DNA from: Gordonia liuliyuniae
Lineage (GTDB): Bacteria; Actinomycetota; Actinomycetes; Mycobacteriales; Mycobacteriaceae
Length of the DNA stretch: 64,000 bases
Reading direction: 5' to 3'
Assembly (NCBI RefSeq): GCF_021739025.1
Contig: NZ_JAKKOT010000003.1
Location: 744,001 to 808,000 of the forward strand
Part shown: positions 57,981 through 64,000 of the stretch, piece by piece
Numbering within the stretch: position 1 is the stretch's first letter
How the letters are laid out: the number at the start of each line of letters is the position of its first letter
Translations under genes and position numbers: made by a program
Notes under the pieces: model-generated
Told to the model about the DNA's origin: nothing
The model's input: the letters and a program-made list of their open reading frames with translations, nothing else
Database searches by the model: none

Positions 57981-58040
57981 TCTGGACAACTGTCTGGACT
58001 TGCGTTTGAACCTAATGTAGCGTCGGGTCAGATGTCCAGT
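57981..58040. promoter_or_regulatory. Divergent promoter region with CTGGAC/GTCCAG half sites
   Basis: TCTGGAC occurs at 57981 and 57993 as a direct repeat and GTCCAGT at 58034-58040 in the opposite sense. The same half site makes the palindrome at 48330-48347. Suggests one regulator for both loci. Confidence 0.45.
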
Positions 58041-58064
58041 ACTCACAGGAAGTTGGTCGCCGCC

Positions 58065-58616
58065 ATGGCATTCGATCGCGCTGAACTCGACGAGATGAAG
58101 GAGCGTTGGCTGCAAGCCAACATCGACGTGGAGAAGGCAGGCGACTGGCGTCCGCTGGCGGACTTCTACACCGAGGACGCGACCTACGGATGGAACTACG
58201 GCCCCAAGAACGACTTCATGGCGGTGGGGCGCAACGAGATCCGCGACATCGCCATCGGCTTGGAGATGGACGGACTCGACGGGTGGACGTACCCGTATCA
58301 GTCGTGGGTGATCGACGAACGGACCGGCGACATGATCGGGCTGTGGAAGCAGATCAACGAGGCCACTCGTGCCGACGGCACCCACTACGCGTTGAACGGT
58401 GTGCAAGGCAGTTGGTTCAAGTATGCGGGCGACTTCAAGTGGGGCTGGCAGCGCGACTTCTTCGACTACGGCAACGTCACCGCGCTGTTCGCGGAGATGC
58501 TCACCGACGGCGTGATCACCCCGGGCCTGCAGGGCCGGATCGACCGCGTTCTGAATGCTGACGGGCCGCTTCCCGGCTGGTACCCGATCGGGCAGACGCC
58601 CGTGCCGATGTGGTGA
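58065..58616 (+). CDS. SnoaL/NTF2-like protein
   Basis: A 183-residue protein: AELDEMKERWLQANIDVEKA, PLADFYTEDATYGWNYGPKN, FMAVGRNEIRDIAIGLEMDG and FKYAGDFKWGWQRDFFDYGN. The NTF2-like fold is clear; the function may be an isomerase or dehydratase. The following SDR starts in its stop codon (GTGA), so they form an operon. Divergent from the aldehyde dehydrogenase. Confidence 0.83.
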   Translation: MAFDRAELDEMKERWLQANIDVEKAGDWRPLADFYTEDATYGWNYGPKNDFMAVGRNEIRDIAIGLEMDGLDGWTYPYQSWVIDERTGDMIGLWKQINEATRADGTHYALNGVQGSWFKYAGDFKWGWQRDFFDYGNVTALFAEMLTDGVITPGLQGRIDRVLNADGPLPGWYPIGQTPVPMW

Positions 58617-59494
58617 CGCCGACCGATTCGGTACTGCGCGGCAAGCGGGCCGTCGTCGCGGGATCGAGTCGTGGCATCGGGCTGGCTGTGGCGAAAGCTC
58701 TGGTGGCCGAGGGTGTTTCGGTGATCGTCAACGGTCGGGAGGAGGCCGTCGCGCTGGCTGCCGCCACTGAACTGTCGGCGGCGGGCGGTGTCGCCGTCGC
58801 CGTGGCGGGGAGCGCTGCGGACCACGCGATCGCACAGGCGATGGTCGACGCCGCCGTCGTCGAGTTCGGTGGGGTCGACATCGTGATCAACTGTGCGGGC
58901 ACCGCAGAACCGGCAGGCTCATCGATCCTGACGGCGACGACCGACGAGTTCCGCGCGCAACTGGACGCTCACCTCGTCAGCTCGTTTGAGCTCGTCCGGG
59001 CGGCGGCGCCGCTGCTCGTCGCGCAGGGAGCGGGCGCCGTGGTACTCACCGGATCGGCGGCGTCGTCCGGCATGTTCGGCGGCATCGGTTACCCGGCGGG
59101 CAAGGGCGGGGCTAACAGTCTCGCCATGGCGCTGGCCGCGGAACTGCGGCCGAATGGAGTTCGGGTGAACGTCGTCTGCCCCGGCGGGAAGACCCGGCTG
59201 TCGTCGGGCGACGACTACCGCGCCCACATCGACGATCTGCACGAACGGGGGCTGCTCGATGAGGGGACGCGCGATATCGCGCTCCAACCTGCGCCCGCCG
59301 AGTACGTCGCTCCGCTCTACGCGTATCTCGCGAGCGACCTCGCTACTGACGTCACCGGTGAGATATTCAGTGCGGCAGGCGGATTCATCGGTGAGTATCC
59401 GCCGTTCCAACCCAGCTTCGTCGCTTACCGCGGCCACGACGACGAGCCGCCGTACTCACTGGCCGAAGTCGCCGCCCTCATCGCCTCCCGCTGA
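58613..59494 (+). CDS. Short-chain dehydrogenase/reductase
   Basis: A 293-residue SDR: AVVAGSSRGIGLAVAKALVA, INCAGTAEPAGSS, LTGSAASSGMFGGIGYPAGK with the Tyr-x3-Lys (YPAGK), and NVVCPGGKTRLSSG. It has an extra C-terminal segment (PPFQPSFVAYRGHDDEPPYS) beyond the usual end, which may close the active site or bind a partner. GTG start coupled to the SnoaL-like gene. Confidence 0.9.
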   Translation: MTPTDSVLRGKRAVVAGSSRGIGLAVAKALVAEGVSVIVNGREEAVALAAATELSAAGGVAVAVAGSAADHAIAQAMVDAAVVEFGGVDIVINCAGTAEPAGSSILTATTDEFRAQLDAHLVSSFELVRAAAPLLVAQGAGAVVLTGSAASSGMFGGIGYPAGKGGANSLAMALAAELRPNGVRVNVVCPGGKTRLSSGDDYRAHIDDLHERGLLDEGTRDIALQPAPAEYVAPLYAYLASDLATDVTGEIFSAAGGFIGEYPPFQPSFVAYRGHDDEPPYSLAEVAALIASR

Positions 59495-59550
59495 TCGCAC
59501 CGGTCGAGGACGGCGTCCACTCCGCCGTCGCGCCCTGGGGTCGGTCGGAC

Positions 59551-60165
59551 TCAGCGGGCGGTGTTGCCGGCGATCAGCGCGATACACGCCTGGGTGGTGG
59601 GTTCGATGATCGCCGACAGCGGCGTCCCGTTCTCGACGGAGTCGGCAGTCAACTCTCGGATTCCACCCCAGATCATGATCGCGGTGATCCGGGAGACCGG
59701 CTCGATCCCGTCTGCGGCGACGTTCGGCGTCGACGTGATGGCGACGAACAGGGAGATCCAGGCGTCCATTGCTTCGGTCTTGAGTTCTTGCGCGGGCTCG
59801 CCGAGTGCGGGGAGTTCCCGGATCCAGCTCAACGTCAGTTCCGGGCGCGCTTCGCTCAGTTCGACGTACGCGGTCACGGCCTGTCGCACCTGATCGGTCC
59901 ACGGGGAGGACGCGTCGACGGCGTCGGCGACGGCGTCGATCATCTCGTCGTTCGCTCCGCGCAGGACGGCGACGAAGCAGGCGGACTTGTCGGTGAAGTG
60001 CTCGTAGAAGGACCGGCGCGACATGCGGGCCACCCGGACGACGTCGGCCACGGTCGTCGCGCGGTACCCGAGGCGTGCCACGCACTCGCTCATCGCGGAC
60101 AGGAGGCGGGATCGAGCCTGAAAGTCGGTGTCCGCGATTCGGTCGGTGGCGCTGGTCGATGTCAC
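59551..60165 (-). CDS. TetR-family regulator
   Basis: A 204-residue regulator: RSRLLSAMSECVARLGYRAT, TVADVVRVARMSRRSFYEHF as HTH, and a C-terminal ligand domain with RITAIMIWGGIRELTADSVE. The GTG at 60165 has GGAG just upstream. Divergent from the cytochrome P450 gene with two related dyads between them, so it is probably the P450 repressor. Confidence 0.92.
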   Translation of the reverse strand: MTSTSATDRIADTDFQARSRLLSAMSECVARLGYRATTVADVVRVARMSRRSFYEHFTDKSACFVAVLRGANDEMIDAVADAVDASSPWTDQVRQAVTAYVELSEARPELTLSWIRELPALGEPAQELKTEAMDAWISLFVAITSTPNVAADGIEPVSRITAIMIWGGIRELTADSVENGTPLSAIIEPTTQACIALIAGNTAR

Positions 60166-60193
60166 GTCTCCAGAATAGGCCCTTGCCCCCGGT

Positions 60194-60235
60194 GGTACGT
60201 CAGCGTACCGTTCACCTGGTACGGTGTCGTACCAG
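60194..60235. promoter_or_regulatory. Two TetR operator dyads at the P450 promoter
   Basis: GGTACG-TCAG-CGTACC (60194-60209) and CTGGTACG-GTGT-CGTACCAG (60216-60235) share the same core, GGTACG-N4-CGTACC, with centres 24 bases apart. Confidence 0.8.
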
Positions 60236-60252
60236 TGAACGGAGACCGTCTG

Positions 60253-61566
60253 ATGACCACCGAAGTTCCTCAGCAGTCGTCGACCTCGGCGCTGCCGCCG
60301 AAAGTGCCGCTGCCGACGTGGCTTCAGGGCGTCGGGTTCCTCGCCGCCCGCCGCGGAGTGCTCCGCGCGTGCCGAGCCCGCTACGGCCCCGTGTTCGAGC
60401 TCGAGGTTCCGGTGTTCGGGAACCTCGTAGTGATCTCCGACCCCGCGATGGCGAAACAACTGTTCACCTCCGGTGCCAAGACGATCAACGTCCAGCCGAA
60501 CCTCGGCCGCGTACTCGGCTCGGGCTCGATCTTCGCGATCGAAGGCACCGATCATCGGCGTCGCCGCAAGCTGTTGACGCCGCCGTTGCACGGCAAGCGG
60601 ATCCGAACCTATGAGCAGATCGTCGAAGAGGAGACCGAGCGCGAGATCGCGACATGGCCGACCGGGAAGCGCTTCGCATCCCTCGAGCCGATGATGCGGA
60701 TAACCCTCAACGTGATCCTTCGAGCGGTGTTCGGTGCCGACGGCGACGATTTCGACGATCTTCGTGCGCAACTTCCGGATCTGGTGGCGGCCGGATCGCG
60801 GTCGGCGACGATGCCGGATCTGCCTCGCGCGCTAAGCAGAGTCGACCCGAACGTGCACCTGCGTCTGTGTCGCGCGCGGTACCAGGAGACGATCCTCCGA
60901 GTGATCGGAGAGGCGCGCAGCGACCCGCATCTGGCCGACCGGGACGACATCCTGGCGCTGATGTTGCAGAGCACCTACGACGACGGCAGCGTGATGACGG
61001 ACGACGAGATCGCCGACGAGCTGCTCACGCTCCTGGCGGCCGGTCACGAGACCACGGCGACCACTCTCGCGTGGCTGTTCGAACGGATTCAACGCCATCG
61101 GCCGATCCTCGACGACCTGGCGGTCGAAGCTCAAGGCGACGGCGACGAACTCCGTCACGCGGTGATCCTGGAGACGCAGCGGTCGCGACCGGTCATCGAC
61201 TTTGCGGGACGCCACGTCGTCGCCGACGATCTGGAGGTCGGACCGTGGCGGATTCCGCGCGGACACAACGCCATGGTCGCGATCTCGCTGCTGCACGACG
61301 ACAGCGACCAGTTCCGCGACCCCGAGCGTTTCGACCCGTACCGGTTCGTCGGGAGCACGCCGTCCGCTGCCTGGCTGCCGTTCGGCGGCGGCACACGACG
61401 GTGCATCGGTGCGGCGTTCGCGACGATGGAGATGGATGTGGTCGTGCGGACTGTCTTGCGTGAGTTCCGCATCGAGCCGTCGACCGCGAGGGCCGAGGGG
61501 CTGCATTCGCGCGGTGTCGCGTTCGCGCCGCGGTTCGGCGGTCGGATGGCTGTCCGACGGCGCTGA
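60253..61566 (+). CDS. Cytochrome P450
   Basis: A 437-residue P450: AGHETTATTLAW is the oxygen-binding I helix, ETQRSR the ExxR motif, RFDPYRF the K' region and FGGGTRRCIGAAFA the heme-Cys loop. The N-terminus lacks a membrane anchor, as is normal in bacteria. The family cannot be numbered from sequence alone but it resembles the CYP110/CYP4-like bacterial group. RBS GGAGA at 60241-60245. Likely hydroxylates the pathway substrate. Confidence 0.95.
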   Translation: MTTEVPQQSSTSALPPKVPLPTWLQGVGFLAARRGVLRACRARYGPVFELEVPVFGNLVVISDPAMAKQLFTSGAKTINVQPNLGRVLGSGSIFAIEGTDHRRRRKLLTPPLHGKRIRTYEQIVEEETEREIATWPTGKRFASLEPMMRITLNVILRAVFGADGDDFDDLRAQLPDLVAAGSRSATMPDLPRALSRVDPNVHLRLCRARYQETILRVIGEARSDPHLADRDDILALMLQSTYDDGSVMTDDEIADELLTLLAAGHETTATTLAWLFERIQRHRPILDDLAVEAQGDGDELRHAVILETQRSRPVIDFAGRHVVADDLEVGPWRIPRGHNAMVAISLLHDDSDQFRDPERFDPYRFVGSTPSAAWLPFGGGTRRCIGAAFATMEMDVVVRTVLREFRIEPSTARAEGLHSRGVAFAPRFGGRMAVRRR

Positions 61567-61587
61567 GCACAGCGGCAGTAGTGGGGG

Positions 61588-62382
61588 TCAGAATCCGCCA
61601 GTGGTTGCGACCGAGCCGTCACGCAACAGTCCGACCGTGAACGTCGACCCGGCCGCCACCGAGACGACGTCTCGCCACTGTCCGACGTCGCATTGATGTT
61701 GTTCGTCGGCGCCGGCGGCCACGACCGTTCGATCGTCGAGTAGTGCGATCGTGTGGTGGCTGCCCGCGGTCACACCGACGACGTTCGTCCATTCGGAGAC
61801 TTCGCACGCAGGGCCGCGGCCTGCCGCGACGACGGTTCCGTCGCGTCGGAGCCCGACACTGTGCACGGACCCGGCCGCCACCGAGACGACGTCTCGCCAC
61901 TGTCCGACGTCGCATTGTCGCCTGGTGCTGTTTCCGGTGGCGCGAACGGATCCGTCGGCGAGAAGTCCGACCGAGTGCCAGTCGCCGCACGCGACGGCGA
62001 GGACGCCACGCCAGTCGTCAACGGCGCACTGCTGTTCGCGGTTGCGCCCCGCGGCTAGAGCGGTCCCGTCGGCGCAGACGCCGATAGTCCGCCGCCAACC
62101 CGCCGCGATCGCCACCACGTCTGTCCAGTGGGCCACGTCGCACTGGCCGTCGTCGTTCCATCCGGTCGCCACCACGGTTCCGTCGTCTCGGAGTCCGACG
62201 GTGTGCGAGCGGCCGGTGTTGCGCGCAGCGTGGACGGCGCCTGCCGCGATCGCGACGACGTCGGTCCAGTCGCCGACAGCGCATTCGCCCGCGCGGCCGT
62301 CGCCCACTGCGGTGACGGTACCGTCAGGACGGAGCCCGACCCAGTGTCGTCGGCCAGCCGCGAGCGCGGCGAACGCGCTCAT
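61588..62382 (-). CDS. RCC1-repeat (beta-propeller) protein
   Basis: A 264-residue protein made of about six to seven repeats of a 38-residue unit with the pattern VVAIAAG-x-HTVGLR-x-DGTVVAxG. This is the RCC1/BLIP-II blade repeat, so it should fold as a beta-propeller. No signal peptide is visible, so it is probably cytoplasmic or a substrate-binding protein. Two blades are encoded by an identical 50-bp DNA segment. Its ATG overlaps the DUF2461 stop. Confidence 0.88.
   Translation of the reverse strand: MSAFAALAAGRRHWVGLRPDGTVTAVGDGRAGECAVGDWTDVVAIAAGAVHAARNTGRSHTVGLRDDGTVVATGWNDDGQCDVAHWTDVVAIAAGWRRTIGVCADGTALAAGRNREQQCAVDDWRGVLAVACGDWHSVGLLADGSVRATGNSTRRQCDVGQWRDVVSVAAGSVHSVGLRRDGTVVAAGRGPACEVSEWTNVVGVTAGSHHTIALLDDRTVVAAGADEQHQCDVGQWRDVVSVAAGSTFTVGLLRDGSVATTGGF
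61646..61695. repeat. 50-bp direct repeat in the RCC1 gene, copy 1
   Basis: Identical to 61868-61917; begins GACCCGGCCGCCACCGAGAC and encodes one blade segment (QCDVGQWRDVVSVAAGS) on the minus strand. Confidence 0.9.
61868..61917. repeat. 50-bp direct repeat in the RCC1 gene, copy 2
   Basis: Exact copy of 61646-61695, 222 bases (74 codons, about two blades) away. Keeps the reading frame. Confidence 0.9.
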
Positions 62383-63008
62383 CCGCCGTGTTGGACGAGC
62401 CAGTCGAGGAGCGGCCGTGTCTGTCTCCAGTGTGCGCGGATCTCGTCGACGAGATCGGGGGTGTGGATGATTCCCTCGAAGCCGTAGTCGCGGTTGGCGA
62501 TCAATGATCGGTGTCGGAGGAGTTCGATTCGTGGGTGGTCTTTCGCCCACCCACGAGGTGCGGTCTTGAGCCGGTCGCCGTCGATCTCCCAGCCTCGTCG
62601 CTGAAGTCCGTCAACGAGCTTCTCGAGCTCGGCGCCGTGCAGGTCGTCGTCGATGGCGCGGCGCAGGAAGGCCAGGCGTTCAGGTTCGGCGTGATAGAAG
62701 CCTGCCCCGACGCGGACCCCGGGGGCGCCGATCTGGACGTAGTAGCCGGTTGCCGGGGCGACGGCGACGAAGGCGCCCTGGTGGGTCTTGTACGGTGTCT
62801 TGTCCTTCGAGAATCGCACGTCACGGTACGGGCGGAAGATCTTCGCGTCGCCGAACTCGTCGGCCAACTCGGCGGTGAGAGCGGTCATCGGCGCGGCGAC
62901 GGCATCGCGGTAGACGTCGCGGTGCGCGTCCCAGAAGACTCTGCTGTTGTCGATCTCGAGGTCGTCGTAGAAGTCGAGGGCCGCTTCGGGGAATCCAGTG
63001 AAGCTCAT
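62379..63008 (-). CDS. DUF2461 (TIGR02453) family protein
   Basis: A 209-residue protein: FTGFPEAALDFYDDLEIDNS, SRVFWDAHRDVYRDAVAAPM, FGDAKIFRPYRDVRFSKDKT and YKTHQGAFVAVAPATGYYVQ, all hallmark blocks of DUF2461. Function unknown. It is coupled to the RCC1-repeat gene by an ATGA overlap. Confidence 0.93.
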   Translation of the reverse strand: MSFTGFPEAALDFYDDLEIDNSRVFWDAHRDVYRDAVAAPMTALTAELADEFGDAKIFRPYRDVRFSKDKTPYKTHQGAFVAVAPATGYYVQIGAPGVRVGAGFYHAEPERLAFLRRAIDDDLHGAELEKLVDGLQRRGWEIDGDRLKTAPRGWAKDHPRIELLRHRSLIANRDYGFEGIIHTPDLVDEIRAHWRQTRPLLDWLVQHGG

Positions 63009-63098
63009 GGGTCGAGAATATCGACCGGGCGTACTACGAGCTGGACACCGGGTTCAGCAGCTTCGCGGCAGGCCCACATTCGACCCGCGCGCCGCCGA

Positions 63099-63869
63099 TC
63101 AGAACAGTGAATGGTGCAGAAGCGATGGCCACTGCGCCAGATCGGCAGGAGTGCGGGCAACGGTCAGCGATGCGTTCGGCAGTGTCTCGACGAGTGCCTG
63201 TGCGGTCGAGAGGGGATGAGCGGGGTCGTCGATCCAGGCGAGGATCGTCGTGGGCACAGCGATCGCGGTGATGTCGTCGAGCGGTGGCAGGTCGCTGAGC
63301 GCGGCGCCCCGCAGTACTGAGGGGAGCAGCGATTCGGCGACAGCGGGCAGGGTCGGCGGTGCGTCCGCCGACGCCGGAGGGTGTGGGCTGTCGGCTCCCG
63401 AGGCGACGAACGCCGCGAGCCCCTCCTGCTCGACGATGTCGGCTGACCGTCGATACTCCTCGGCCTTGGCACCTCGGGTGGCCCATGCCGTCGCGGGAAC
63501 CATCAGTGTGAGGCTCGAGAATCTTTCGGGTTCGCGGACTGCCGCATGCAGCAGGGTGCCGGCGCCCATCGACGGCCCGACTCCGTGGACCCGCTCGCCG
63601 GGGAACCAGTGGTCGAGGAGCCGCAGGAGGTCGTCGGCGAGATTCGTCCACCGATAGTCGTCGGGCGCCGCGGCACCGGTCGACTCGCCGTGGCCGCGCG
63701 CGTCGTACCGCAGCAGGCGTGTCCCGGACAGGCCGCGACCGAGGTCCATGCCGAGCACACGGTCACGTGACCGGCTCGACGTCAGGCCGTGCAATTGGAC
63801 GACGGCCCGTCCACCTTCGTCGCTGAACTGGGTCGCGATCCGGGCTCCGGGAACGTCGAACGTGGGCAC
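63099..63869 (-). CDS. Alpha/beta hydrolase
   Basis: A 256-residue hydrolase: VVQLHGLTSSRSRDRVL (oxyanion strand), LLRYDARGHGES, VGPSMGAGTLLHAAV with the nucleophile in GPSMG, and a C-terminal region in which the catalytic His is expected (LAQWPSLLHHSLF). The GTG start at 63869 is set by AGGAGA six bases upstream; a frame to 63944 overlaps the divergent gene. Substrate unknown. Confidence 0.88.
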   Translation of the reverse strand: MPTFDVPGARIATQFSDEGGRAVVQLHGLTSSRSRDRVLGMDLGRGLSGTRLLRYDARGHGESTGAAAPDDYRWTNLADDLLRLLDHWFPGERVHGVGPSMGAGTLLHAAVREPERFSSLTLMVPATAWATRGAKAEEYRRSADIVEQEGLAAFVASGADSPHPPASADAPPTLPAVAESLLPSVLRGAALSDLPPLDDITAIAVPTTILAWIDDPAHPLSTAQALVETLPNASLTVARTPADLAQWPSLLHHSLF

Positions 63870-63920
63870 GGGTCTCTCCTGGAGTTGCGGCGATCGGGAT
63901 GGGGCGTAGCGTACACCGGC

Positions 63921-64000
63921 ATGCGTCTGGACAACGTCGGCCACCTGCGACTGCCGTTCGGCAGGCTGTGGGGGTACGACGTGCGTGTCGGCGACCGCGG
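63921..64000 (+). CDS. Partial gene at the window edge
   Basis: ATG 63921 opens MRLDNVGHLRLPFGRLWGYD and runs off the window. Divergent from the hydrolase with 51 bases between starts. The fragment is too short to assign. Confidence 0.5.
   Translation, partial: MRLDNVGHLRLPFGRLWGYDVRVGDR

Noticed and set aside
59551..60771. 406-residue frame that extends the TetR gene upstream
   Set aside because: The extension runs across the operator region into the P450 gene on the opposite strand; the GTG at 60165 with GGAG is the real start.
1..64000. CRISPR array
   Set aside because: No set of regularly spaced direct repeats of 24-40 bases was seen; the only regular short repeats are the three 13-bp iterons.

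Overview
The window is high-GC actinobacterial DNA. Short ATGA/GTGA gene overlaps, frequent GTG starts, many TetR-family regulators, an MpaB-type oxygenase, a TIGR00027-type methyltransferase and KstR-like operator sites all point to Mycobacteriales (a Gordonia, Rhodococcus or Williamsia-like organism). No rRNA and no complete tRNA was recognised.

Positions 1 to about 29,100 are accessory DNA that reads as nested mobile elements. A large serine integrase opens the window. Three tRNA 3'-end-like sequences follow (near 1710, 4540 and 5740), as expected of attachment sites left by successive integrations. Cargo includes a DUF4411 PIN toxin with a HTH/ImmA-IrrE partner, a near-palindromic promoter element used twice, a calcineurin-like phosphatase, and a type III restriction-modification pair followed by a membrane protein and a nucleotidyltransferase-like protein. 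HEPN-like proteins and a small resolvase come next. Then there is a mobilisation and replication block: relaxase, MobC-like partner, possible oriT, a winged-helix replication-type protein whose gene contains three palindromic iterons, and an excisionase-like HTH protein. No type IV secretion genes are visible, so an integrative mobilisable element is more likely than a self-transmissible one. The block ends with toxin-antitoxin modules: HTH-MNT/HepT (HepT carries an in-frame stop), HigBA plus a P-loop kinase, and YefM/YoeB.

Positions 29,100 to 43,200 are a mixed metabolic region: TetR/SDR with paired operators, a TetR-controlled cluster (two metallo-beta-lactamase-fold enzymes, a frameshifted quinone oxidoreductase-VOC fusion, a SnoaL-like protein), a 167-bp MITE-like element with a 5-bp target duplication, and assorted VOC, DUF488, NYN-like, QorB-like, DapA-like and alanine-dehydrogenase-like genes.

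Positions 43,200 to 64,000 look chromosomal and catabolic. Three matches or near matches to the KstR operator lie upstream of a SnoaL-like gene, an LLM oxidoreductase-FMO-hydrolase operon and an acyl-CoA synthetase. A divergent gene block (epimerase, AhpD-like, beta-hydroxyacid dehydrogenase-like, SDR, aldehyde dehydrogenase), a TetR/cytochrome P450 pair, an RCC1-repeat protein, DUF2461 and a hydrolase follow. Together they suggest breakdown of a steroid, terpenoid or other cyclic lipid.

Several reading frames are broken by single bases, often in short homopolymers. Whether these are real mutations, programmed shifts or assembly errors is unresolved and affects how many genes are called pseudogenes.
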